A stretch of DNA of 40,315 bases from Candidatus Magasanikbacteria bacterium GW2011_GWC2_37_14 (GTDB lineage Bacteria; Patescibacteriota; Patescibacteriia; Magasanikbacterales; UBA922), in assembly GCA_000990355.1 (NCBI GenBank), contig LBSX01000008.1, positions 1 through 40,315 on the forward strand. The letters run 5' to 3'. Positions 30,161-36,357 of this stretch are shown here, piece by piece. A program made the translations under genes and the position numbers. Every line of letters begins with the position of its first letter. The stretch's first letter is position 1. Under the pieces are notes generated by a model. The model did not search any database and was not told where the DNA came from. It saw only the letters and a list, made by a program, of their open reading frames with translations.

Positions 30161-30577
30161 CTAGGGGCAGCGCGGGCAACCACGTGCATGGTAGAATTTG
30201 GGAAGATCTTCCTTGTTTTCAGGAAGACGCATCCCCTCCACCAAACGAATGCCTTCAACTAGTTCGGCCGCACAAATCCATCCTCTTTGTAAATACTGCT
30301 GTAGAATCTGCCTGCCTTCTTCTTTCGTCGAGAATTCGTTTGATATACTAGGATCATCCATCACCACCGTTTCAAACCACGGTGCTTTATCTCGAACCTC
30401 CCTTAATGCTCCTTCGAGAAGTACTTGTAAGCAACGGTGATCTTTTTTACCCAACTCATATTCAAGTTCAATAATTAACGATTCTTTGCGGTTTATCAGA
30501 ACCGGAACAGGTACCCTTTTAGTTCCCATGATACGAACATACGCGACCATGTAGGCAAAACGAATCACGAGCTCCAT
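30161..30577 (-). CDS. GC-rich hypothetical protein, third gene of a three-gene operon
   Basis: 138 aa, soluble, mixed alpha/beta, rich in Glu and Arg, ending in a Cys pair within GCPRCP that could bind metal. No family recognised. A strong Shine-Dalgarno (AGGAGGTG) precedes the ATG. It starts 1 base after the stop of the HTH gene, so it is translationally coupled. Downstream (30100-30145, minus strand) a hairpin GGAGAG-TTTCAATC-CTCTCC with outer GGAAG/CTTCC may end the transcript. Confidence 0.55.
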   Translation of the reverse strand: MELVIRFAYMVAYVRIMGTKRVPVPVLINRKESLIIELEYELGKKDHRCLQVLLEGALREVRDKAPWFETVVMDDPSISNEFSTKEEGRQILQQYLQRGWICAAELVEGIRLVEGMRLPENKEDLPKFYHARGCPRCP

Positions 30578-30578
30578 T

Positions 30579-30944
30579 TCACACCTCCTCTCTCTTTTTG
30601 AGAATTCCGAGCAAGAACTCCAGAAATGCCTTGGCTTCGGCCGGTGCGACGCCGGTCAGGGACAGGGTCAACCGATCTTCGGTATCGAAGGTGTACTGTG
30701 CACCACCATGACCCACCATCAACTCCTTTTTCTTTTTCCCTCGATCGCGACGAGCTGGTCCTCCCGGCAGTGTCGGAAAGATCTTCCGAAGAATTGCCAT
30801 TTGGCTCTCCGACGGAATTCTCTTCCCACTCTCGAACTTGGAAACTAAGGAGTTGTCGCTGAAACTCAATCTTTTGGCCACTTCGGCCTGCGAAAGACCA
30901 GCCTCCACGCGCAATCTCTTCAGTTCGTCTCCGAATGTTGACAT
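30579..30944 (-). CDS. GC-rich Xre-type HTH regulator
   Basis: 121 aa. An N-terminal helix-turn-helix (about residues 4-60: LKRLRVEAGLSQAEVAKRLS, NSLVSKFESGKRIPS) of the Xre/Cro family is followed by a basic linker and a C-terminal alpha/beta part (LTLSLTGVAPAEAKAFLEFL) of unknown role. It lies between two unknown proteins, 2 bases after one and 1 base before the other, with GGGAGG before its ATG, so it is probably the regulator of this operon. The trio looks like a transferred unit, perhaps of phage or plasmid origin. Confidence 0.78.
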   Translation of the reverse strand: MSTFGDELKRLRVEAGLSQAEVAKRLSFSDNSLVSKFESGKRIPSESQMAILRKIFPTLPGGPARRDRGKKKKELMVGHGGAQYTFDTEDRLTLSLTGVAPAEAKAFLEFLLGILKKREEV

Positions 30945-30946
30945 GG

Positions 30947-31354
30947 TTAGCCTCCCTTGTGTTCAGAGTCGATCGTCTCCCATGAGTCCTCGCGATAGAT
31001 CCAGGCGTACTGCTTCCGGCGCTGGTACCACTTCCCTCGGGGAATGGGCTTCAGCCACCTTTCCTTTACTTTCGCCAGAATTTCTCCCAGAATCATCGCG
31101 TGGGTACCTTCCATATACCCCCAATTCACTCCCATACACCCTAATTCGGACTTAGGTTTCTTTTCATAACAGAAAGCCCACTTTGCCCGGTCGAACCAGA
31201 CACTCCAGCCATGACCTCCATCACCGAAGAGGTTGTCGTTGTAGACCAGGAGTCCATCACCCACCAGGTGCAAGGACTGACCGTTGGTCGACAGAGCGAC
31301 CTCTGCACGGAGCTTGGCCACGAGTTCTTCGAATGTTCCGCTGAAGCGTTGCAT
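30947..31354 (-). CDS. GC-rich hypothetical protein, first gene of the HTH operon
   Basis: 135 aa, soluble, rich in Trp, Lys and Gly (GDGGHGWSVWFDRAKWAFCY, GKWYQRRKQYAWIY). No known domain recognised. It is the first gene after a perfect promoter (31426-31454), with GGAG 7 bases before the ATG. The next gene, an Xre regulator, begins 2 bases after its stop. Confidence 0.55.
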   Translation of the reverse strand: MQRFSGTFEELVAKLRAEVALSTNGQSLHLVGDGLLVYNDNLFGDGGHGWSVWFDRAKWAFCYEKKPKSELGCMGVNWGYMEGTHAMILGEILAKVKERWLKPIPRGKWYQRRKQYAWIYREDSWETIDSEHKGG

Positions 31355-31425
31355 GTGTAATCTCCGTTGTCAAAGAGCTTTTGTTGATTATAACGCCCAC
31401 AGTAGACGTCACAACCAAACACAAA

Positions 31426-31454
31426 ATTATACTTGCTTTTTAGTCTTATGTCAA
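31426..31454 (-). promoter_or_regulatory. Consensus promoter of the GC-rich HTH operon
   Basis: Minus strand TTGACA (31454-31449), 17-bp spacer, TATAAT (31431-31426). Both hexamers are perfect. The leader is about 65 bases. Confidence 0.88.
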
Positions 31455-31534
31455 GATAAAAAGCAAAATTAATAGTAATTTAATTTAAAAAGGCTATTTT
31501 TAGCTAAATATAATATAAAAAAATGTCATAAAAC

Positions 31535-31563
31535 TTGACAAATACAAATAAAAATGCTAAAAT
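31535..31563 (+). promoter_or_regulatory. Promoter of the third TrmB-type gene
   Basis: TTGACA (31535-31540), 17-bp spacer, TAAAAT (31558-31563). The ATG at 31573 is so close that the message would be nearly leaderless. A GGCTA-TTTT-TAGCT palindrome lies upstream at 31492-31505. Confidence 0.78.
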
Positions 31564-31572
31564 ACTAAATAT

Positions 31573-32331
31573 ATGGAACTACTAAAAAATCTTGTCAAAA
31601 TTGGCTTGGAAGAAAAACAAGCCAAAGTATATTTAGCCTGTTTACAGCTTGGTACAAGCCCTGTTTTGGCTATTGCCAAAGATAGTGGTTTAAAAAGACC
31701 CACTGTATATTTGGTTTTGGATGATTTAGAAAAAATGGATTTAATTGAAGAAGTTAAAAAAGGTAAAAAAACCCTTTACCAAGCCAAGTCTCCAGACAAT
31801 ATAATCGCTAATTTAAGCGAAAAATTAACTTTGGCTAAAAATTCCTTGCCAACTTTAAAAACTATTCACAATTTTGATCCCCAAAAACCCCAAATTAAAA
31901 TTGCTGAGGGTGTAAGTGGGGTAAGAAGTATTTATAATGGTATTTTTACCTATTTATCACATCACCCTAGCGAAGAATTGATTATCTTTGGCGCTTTAAA
32001 AGATGCTACCGAAAACTTTCAAACTTCAGTTATTGACTATTTTTACGAAACAATGAGTAATTCCCACAATTCAATTCGCGAAATTGGCAATGATGATACC
32101 GAAACCAGACAATATTTCCGAAAATCCAACCGCTTAAACTCTGCTCATGAGATTAGATTAATTAGAGACGAAGGAATATTTGAGCAAACAGACAACATGC
32201 TATATGGTAATACTTTGGTAATTTTTTCCGTAAAAAAAGAAATCTTTGCCATTGTGATTGAATCAAAGACCATTGTTAATACTTATCGCACACTTTTTAA
32301 CATGGCTTGGCGTAGCGGTAAGTTAATTTAA
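31573..32331 (+). CDS. TrmB-family transcriptional regulator
   Basis: 252 aa. A winged helix (about residues 4-70: LVKIGLEEKQAKVYLACLQL, RPTVYLVLDDLEKMDLIEEV) is followed by a coiled linker and a TrmB-type effector domain (about 105-250: VRSIYNGIFTYLSHHPSEEL, YGNTLVIFSVKKEIFAIVIE). It ends just before the DnaA-box/palindrome cluster at 32334-32480 and could be the protein that binds the palindromes there, though nothing in the sequence proves it. Confidence 0.82.
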   Translation: MELLKNLVKIGLEEKQAKVYLACLQLGTSPVLAIAKDSGLKRPTVYLVLDDLEKMDLIEEVKKGKKTLYQAKSPDNIIANLSEKLTLAKNSLPTLKTIHNFDPQKPQIKIAEGVSGVRSIYNGIFTYLSHHPSEELIIFGALKDATENFQTSVIDYFYETMSNSHNSIREIGNDDTETRQYFRKSNRLNSAHEIRLIRDEGIFEQTDNMLYGNTLVIFSVKKEIFAIVIESKTIVNTYRTLFNMAWRSGKLI

Positions 32332-32333
32332 AT

Positions 32334-32480
32334 TTGTATACACTATCCTATACAAACTGTGGATAAGTCTGGGGATTAAACCCCAGAACTGTGGATAAAT
32401 GTATACAACAATCTATACAAACAGCCCAAAATAATCAAAAATACCAAATTTGTATATACTATCCTATACATTTATCCACA
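32334..32480 (+). other. Origin-like cluster: three DnaA boxes and three 22-bp palindromes
   Basis: Order: palindrome TTGTATA-N8-TATACAA (32334-32355), DnaA box TGTGGATAA (32358-32366), hairpin CTGGGG-ATTAAA-CCCCAG (32369-32386), DnaA box (32390-32398), palindrome (32399-32420), palindrome (32450-32471), DnaA box TTATCCACA (32472-32480). All three DnaA boxes match the 9-mer exactly, and two directly abut a palindrome. The surroundings are AT-rich. No dnaA gene is near. It could be a replication origin, a DnaA-titrating site or a complex operator. Confidence 0.6.
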
Positions 32481-32507
32481 GGTAAACAGTAAAGAAATAA
32501 AGTCTTT

Positions 32508-32527
32508 TTTAGCTAAGATTAGCCAAA
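32508..32527. promoter_or_regulatory. TTTAGCTAAGATTAGCCAAA operator-like palindrome
   Basis: A relative of the site at 26051-26076. It lies 36 bases upstream of the ncRNA -35, with a CCCGCC...GGCGGG hairpin between them. Confidence 0.45.
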
Positions 32528-32562
32528 ATATTTACCCGCCTACCACTGTTTTCGTGGCGGGC

Positions 32563-32591
32563 TTGACAAATCTTTAAAAGTGTGCTATACT
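32563..32591 (+). promoter_or_regulatory. Promoter of the orphan structured RNA
   Basis: TTGACA (32563-32568), 17-bp spacer, TATACT (32586-32591). One mismatch from consensus. Confidence 0.85.
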
Positions 32592-32597
32592 ATATCT

Positions 32598-32989
32598 AGA
32601 TCATTAACAAAGCATATGTTCTATCAGATTTCGGTCGGATGGAGCATGTCCCCTTTTCACTACTTTATCGTCTCGAGCTAACTCCTGCTTTCCTGTCAAT
32701 TTGTGACTTGGAGGCTTTTAAAACAAAAATAAAAGATCTCAAAAAGACAAAAGCTAGCTCGAAACACCGGTGAACTCTATTATACGCTTGTGCCCTAAAC
32801 CAGCCCAGTGTGTGAGCCTACACCAATACAAGTGGTAGAAGGGAAGATCCGTTCCAGAGAAACGGCTTGCCCAATCAGGCGTTCCTAGTGCTTAAAACCT
32901 TAAGCTCTAAGATTGCCTGATAGGCGCTTTCCTGGGATATTAAAGGCGGTACGCCATCTATTAACCTAGGGTGCTATCGCTTTTTTTTT
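32598..32989 (+). ncRNA. Orphan structured RNA of about 390 nt
   Basis: Bounded by a near-perfect promoter and a strong terminator, with no credible open frame. Helices seen: TCGAGCTA (32673-32680) with TAGCTCGA (32755-32762), enclosing CTCC...GTCA-ATTTG-TGAC...GGAG; CCGTT/AACGG near 32850; TCAGGC (32875-32880) with GCCTGA (32915-32920), enclosing TAG-GCTTAA-AACC-TTAAGC-CTA; and the terminator stem GATAG.CGC...CCTGGG / CCTAGG...GTGCTATC with inner GGCG-GTA-CGCC, followed by nine T. I find no tmRNA tRNA-like end, no RNase P core motif, no SRP tetraloop and no T-arm, so it is not one of the usual RNAs in recognisable form. Confidence 0.72.
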
Positions 32990-33212
32990 GTTAATTTTCT
33001 AAATTTTTGAGTTCAAACGAAAAAAATTTAGCTAAAATTAACAATCCGCCGTAGCCCACAAGGGCGGTGGCGGATACGTGAAATACAATCAACCACCCCT
33101 AACCCCTCCTTCCCAAGGAGAGGAAATCGCCCTATTGCCAAATCCTAAATAATACTATATAATAAGAACCCAGTTTATCTATTTAACAATTTTTGGTATA
33201 ATATATTCTTAT

Positions 33213-33602
33213 ATGACCAGCAAACAGGCTTTTAGCCAAACATTTTTAAAACAAATTAAAGAAACGCTTTTACAAGAAAAAGCTCGTTTGGAATTAGAAT
33301 TAAATAAATTTGCCACCAAGAACAAACATGGTGAAACAGACTTTGATGCCACTTACCCAGAATATGGCGACAAAGAAGACGAAAATGCTCAAGAAGTAGC
33401 TGCTTATACCACCAACAAACCCTTAGAAATATCTTTGGAAAAAGAATTACGCGATGCTGAAAAATCTTTAGAACGATTAGAAAAAGGTACTTATGGTGTT
33501 TGTAAATACTGCGATAAACCAATTGACGAAAAACGTTTATTAGCTCGCCCCACATCTTCTGCTTGTATTGAATGTAAAAAAACTTTGACACAAGAGGTGT
33601 AA
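33213..33602 (+). CDS. DksA/TraR-family zinc-finger protein
   Basis: 129 aa. An N-terminal coiled coil (about residues 5-85, with an acidic YPEYGDKEDENAQEV turn) is followed by a C4 zinc finger: YGVCKYCDKPIDEKRL then SACIECKK. This is the DksA/TraR/YocK plan. DksA itself binds RNA polymerase in the secondary channel and adjusts rRNA and amino-acid promoters with ppGpp; whether this protein does so is not shown. A half-element of the palindrome family lies upstream (CCTCCTTCCCAAGGAGAGG, about 33106-33124). The next gene, lspA, follows after a palindromic element. Confidence 0.85.
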   Translation: MTSKQAFSQTFLKQIKETLLQEKARLELELNKFATKNKHGETDFDATYPEYGDKEDENAQEVAAYTTNKPLEISLEKELRDAEKSLERLEKGTYGVCKYCDKPIDEKRLLARPTSSACIECKKTLTQEV

Positions 33603-33611
33603 ATCATGACT

Positions 33612-33687
33612 TCCCTCCCCTACAAGGGGAGGGCTAGGGTGGGGTTTCGCGAAACCCCCTTCTCACCTCCCCCTCATAGGGGGAGGA
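33612..33687 (+). repeat. 76-bp palindromic element between the DksA-like gene and lspA
   Basis: The ends CCCTCCCCTACAAGGGGAGGG and CCTCCCCCTCATAGGGGGAGG enclose GGGTTTCGCGAAACCC. Same family as 25167-25266. Its right end (GGGGGAGGA) lies 11 bases before the lspA ATG and may act as its Shine-Dalgarno. Confidence 0.65.
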
Positions 33688-33698
33688 AACGAAACATT

Positions 33699-34208
33699 AT
33701 GAACAACAAAGCTCGCTTAACAATGTATATATTAACAAGCGGGCTTTTTTTATTGCTTGACCAACTTTTAAAATATTTAGCTCGCACGAACCCAGATTAT
33801 ACCTATTATTTGTGGCGACCATGGTTAGGTTGGGAATATTTTGGCAACACTGGTATTGCTTTTTCGCTCCCAATCCCAAATTGGTTAATAATAATTATCA
33901 CGCCATTAATTTTTTTGGGTTTGTTTTTGTGGTTTGTGTCATTGCGAGGATCCGCCCACTGGCGGAGCCGAAGCAATCCCAAAGAAGTGGGGGATTGCTT
34001 CGCTACACTACGTTCCGCTCGCAATGACAGATTAACCCTTGCTATCTGTTTAATCACGGCCGGTGCACTCTCTAATTATCTTGATCGTATTTTATTTGGT
34101 GTAACAATTGATTATCTTCGATTTTTTACTGGTATAATAAATTTGGCAGATGTAATGATTGTGGGGGGAGTCACTCTTTTATTATTTAATAATAAAAGAA
34201 ATTTTTAA
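33699..34208 (+). CDS. lspA: Lipoprotein signal peptidase with in-frame palindrome insertion
   Basis: 169 aa from the ATG at 33699; the open frame extends 31 codons upstream only through a palindromic element. Four membrane segments. Conserved motifs: GNTGIAFSLP (NxGxAF), SNYLDRILFGVTIDYL with the first catalytic Asp, and INLADVMIVGG with the second. LspA removes signal peptides from prolipoproteins. Between TM2 and TM3 about 30 residues (SLRGSAHWRSRSNPKEVGDC and onward to RSARND) are encoded by a 91-bp palindrome, in the loop where extra length is tolerated. Both catalytic Asp remain, so the enzyme is probably active. Confidence 0.9.
   Translation: MNNKARLTMYILTSGLFLLLDQLLKYLARTNPDYTYYLWRPWLGWEYFGNTGIAFSLPIPNWLIIIITPLIFLGLFLWFVSLRGSAHWRSRSNPKEVGDCFATLRSARNDRLTLAICLITAGALSNYLDRILFGVTIDYLRFFTGIINLADVMIVGGVTLLLFNNKRNF
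33938..34028 (+). repeat. 91-bp palindrome inserted inside lspA
   Basis: GTCATTGCGAG ... CTCGCAATGAC terminal arms enclose GAAGCAATCCC/GGGGATTGCTTC and a nested TCCGCC-CACT-GGCGGA hairpin. It adds about 30 codons without breaking the frame. Confidence 0.85.
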
Positions 34209-34237
34209 TTAGGACAAAATAAATATCAAAACACTAA

Positions 34238-34438
34238 CTCGTTCACGCGCACACAAACACGAGGTAAAAATTTAGAGTCGAGGAGGAGTGGTACGCCGTA
34301 GCGAGAGCGAAGGCGGATTTGTTCTGCTGTTTGAGCTATGTAATAAGCGAGTTCAGAACAAAAACGACTTGCCTCGCCGAAGCCTTAGCGAAGGCGGGAT
34401 GACGAGACCTAAATGCTCCACTTTTTTGAAAAAGTGGA
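34238..34438. repeat. About 200-bp palindromic repeat, copy 2, with a 31-bp insertion
   Basis: Matches 17825-18026 closely over its first 130 bases. At 34368-34398 a 31-bp hairpin (GCCGAAGC-CTTA-GCGAAGGC core) interrupts the sequence ACGA^ATGACGAG, which is uninterrupted in copy 1. The remaining part of the gap (34439-34622) holds GC-rich palindromes (GTCGCGTC/GACGCGAC; CCCCTCT/AGAGGGG) and no convincing gene. Confidence 0.82.
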
Positions 34439-34622
34439 AGTAAAAAAAGTAAATAGTATGGGTGTATTAATAACACCGGTAACACACCCCGTCGCGTCCG
34501 ACGCGACACCCCTCTCTCTTCGAGCCTGAGCCTCAGAGCCGAAGGCTAGAGGGGATTTACGAACCACTCCAAAAAACGCGAGTATTCTGTTTTCATTATA
34601 TATTAATAAAAATATAACCATC

Positions 34623-34652
34623 AAAAAAACACCACGCTCGTGATGTTTTTTT
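34623..34652. terminator. Bidirectional terminator between repeat region and GC-rich gene
   Basis: ACACCACG-CT-CGTGATGT hairpin (34629-34646) with T runs of seven on both strands. A further hairpin GGAGTG...CACTCC follows at about 34655-34678. Confidence 0.72.
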
Positions 34653-34757
34653 GATGGAGTGCCAGGGGAAGACACTCCTTGTTAGAAAGGAATTACTACC
34701 CCTGACTGGTGCCCAGAACTGGGCAAAGAACGACTGTTGATGCGCCTGTTGTCGACG

Positions 34758-36065
34758 CTAGCTGGAAAGTACGCGACGGAGGGTGGCCAGGCCCTTGGGC
34801 CCCATGAGATTGAGGGCCGCCTCAATGAAGGCCTGGACCTTGTCCTCATGCGCCCGGAGCGCGACTTCGGCCGCATTGGCTCGCGCAACCGCTGTGTCCC
34901 GTTCCTCGCGGAGCAGATCGGCCTCGGTTTTGGGCGGTGGCTCGGGAGGAGCAGGTTGTCGTGGTGTCTCGGTCTCTACGCCTGCGAACTTTCGACCCGC
35001 TTTCAGAAGAACAACCACATCGTCCGGACTATTCAGGCCACCAACATCGACCGACTGGATGTCGATGTAATCCGGCATCAGCCCGAACATGACACGGCCG
35101 ACCGAATTCTCTGGAACATGTTCGCCCCACCCGTACTTCCAACGAAGCGCCGCCCGGAACAGACCGCGTGTAACCTTGTCGACTGCCTGAGTAAGAACCC
35201 AGAGCAACAACAAGGCCTGACACTGGAGCTCGAGGTTTTTGGAAAACCCCTTCGGAGCCACTCCCTCGACTGGCGTTTGGCCGGGGAGCTTGGTGAAATC
35301 GAACACACTGTCGGGCAATTTCTTGCCTCCTTTCGGGGTGAGTGGTTTAGTAACGACGGTTTTACCCGACTTTTTCTTGCTCACTTCGGCAATGCCACCC
35401 TGGCTGGTAACGACCACGATCACGTTCCCACTCCTAGCTTCGAAGACGAGCTGGGACCGGAAAGCAGCCAAAGCGGCCACACCCTCACTAGTCAGGCAAT
35501 ACCCTCGACCGCCACCCTTTTTTTCAAACAACCTCCGTCCATTGGTCGTAACCGTGGACAGAAGATGCGAAAGGGCAGCCCGCGTGTACTGCCGGAGCAG
35601 TTCTGCACGTCCCTGAACCGTCGCGGTTGTAACAACCTCCCCCTTGGTTCCCCAGGTAGCCATGACCTGGGTTAAAACCTTGGTGAGTTGCTCCAACGGC
35701 ACGTGTTCAATTGTGCCAGGGTCATCACTCGGTTTCGAATTACCAGCGATCTCGTCTTTGGCTGCCGGCTGGCCAGAAGGCGGTAAAACCTTCCACTGTT
35801 TTTTGCCGGGAGTTGCGACGAGTAAGCCATTGCGAACAGCTAGAGCAATCATCTCGCCACGAGCATAATCTATCTTGTCCTCAATAAACAAGTCTGGCAT
35901 CAACACATCTAACTGTGCAACGCCAACGGTCTGGCCAGCAAGTGATCGAAGATTTTCAACCCATCGACTCAGAGCACGCTGACGTTCTACCTTTTGCGAC
36001 AAACGTCTGCCTCCTGGCCGGTTGGTTCCATGTTCAGGTGCTTTTCTTCTCTTGTATTTACCCAT
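34758..36065 (-). CDS. GC-rich large hypothetical protein with winged-helix-like and coiled-coil parts
   Basis: 435 aa. A basic N-terminus (MGKYKRRKAPEHGTNRPGGR) leads into helical segments. About residues 150-190 resemble a winged helix (ALSHLLSTVTTNGRRLFEKK then GYCLTSEGVAALAA). A Lys/Thr-rich linker follows at about 225-260, a helical domain (LLLLWVLTQAVDKVTRGLFR), then a Pro-rich hinge and a C-terminal coiled coil (about 375-430). No known family recognised. No signal or TM; DNA binding is plausible from the basic start and winged-helix pattern. It has a near-consensus promoter and is among the largest GC-rich genes; foreign origin likely. Confidence 0.62.
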   Translation of the reverse strand: MGKYKRRKAPEHGTNRPGGRRLSQKVERQRALSRWVENLRSLAGQTVGVAQLDVLMPDLFIEDKIDYARGEMIALAVRNGLLVATPGKKQWKVLPPSGQPAAKDEIAGNSKPSDDPGTIEHVPLEQLTKVLTQVMATWGTKGEVVTTATVQGRAELLRQYTRAALSHLLSTVTTNGRRLFEKKGGGRGYCLTSEGVAALAAFRSQLVFEARSGNVIVVVTSQGGIAEVSKKKSGKTVVTKPLTPKGGKKLPDSVFDFTKLPGQTPVEGVAPKGFSKNLELQCQALLLLWVLTQAVDKVTRGLFRAALRWKYGWGEHVPENSVGRVMFGLMPDYIDIQSVDVGGLNSPDDVVVLLKAGRKFAGVETETPRQPAPPEPPPKTEADLLREERDTAVARANAAEVALRAHEDKVQAFIEAALNLMGPKGLATLRRVLSS

Positions 36066-36152
36066 CGGTCGTCCCCCTATCCTCAGGTTGGTTGTTGTAT
36101 ATTTCCACTGCTAGCGCAGTTTGTAAATTTTCAACGAACGCTTACTTTAAAC

Positions 36153-36173
36153 AACAGACCACGAGTCTGTTGA
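36153..36173. promoter_or_regulatory. CAACAGAC-N5-GTCTGTTG palindrome at the transcription start
   Basis: Perfect 8-bp arms placed at the expected start of transcription of the 34758-36065 gene. Likely an operator, or a leader hairpin. Confidence 0.6.
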
Positions 36174-36180
36174 ACATACC

Positions 36181-36209
36181 TTTATACTATATTATTGGTA
36201 TTTTGTCAA
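36181..36209 (-). promoter_or_regulatory. Promoter of the large GC-rich gene
   Basis: Minus strand TTGACA (36209-36204), 17-bp spacer, TATAAA (36186-36181). The leader is about 110 bases. Confidence 0.78.
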
Positions 36210-36238
36210 GAGTGAATAACAAATGATATAATAATATA

Positions 36239-36350
36239 AATTTACAATTCACAATTATCAATTTACAATAAATTTTCAATTTTTTAATTACCAAACTTGA
36301 AAATTGATTATTGATAATTTAATGAAAACTGTAAATTGATTATTGAAAAT
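36239..36350. repeat. 112-bp AT-rich palindromic repeat, copy B
   Basis: About 90% identical to the reverse complement of 11851-11962. It ends 7 bases before the comM ATG, the same position and orientation relative to the gene as copy A has to the GerMN gene. Confidence 0.85.
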
Positions 36351-36357
36351 TATTTTT

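Noticed and set aside
32598-32989. tmRNA, RNase P RNA or SRP RNA as identity of the structured RNA
   Set aside because: No tRNA-like end with T-arm, no GAGGAAAGUC-type P4 core, no GGAAG/SRP tetraloop context.
33606-33698. N-terminal extension of LspA
   Set aside because: Entirely encoded by a palindromic repeat; the ATG at 33699 begins directly before TM1.
34409-34675. 88-residue minus-strand frame
   Set aside because: Runs through a terminator and several palindromes; no ribosome-binding site; sequence is repeat-derived.
34737-35675. 312-residue plus-strand open frame opposite the large GC-rich gene
   Set aside because: GC-rich DNA yields long antisense frames; the minus frame has promoter, coherent domain pattern and coiled coil.
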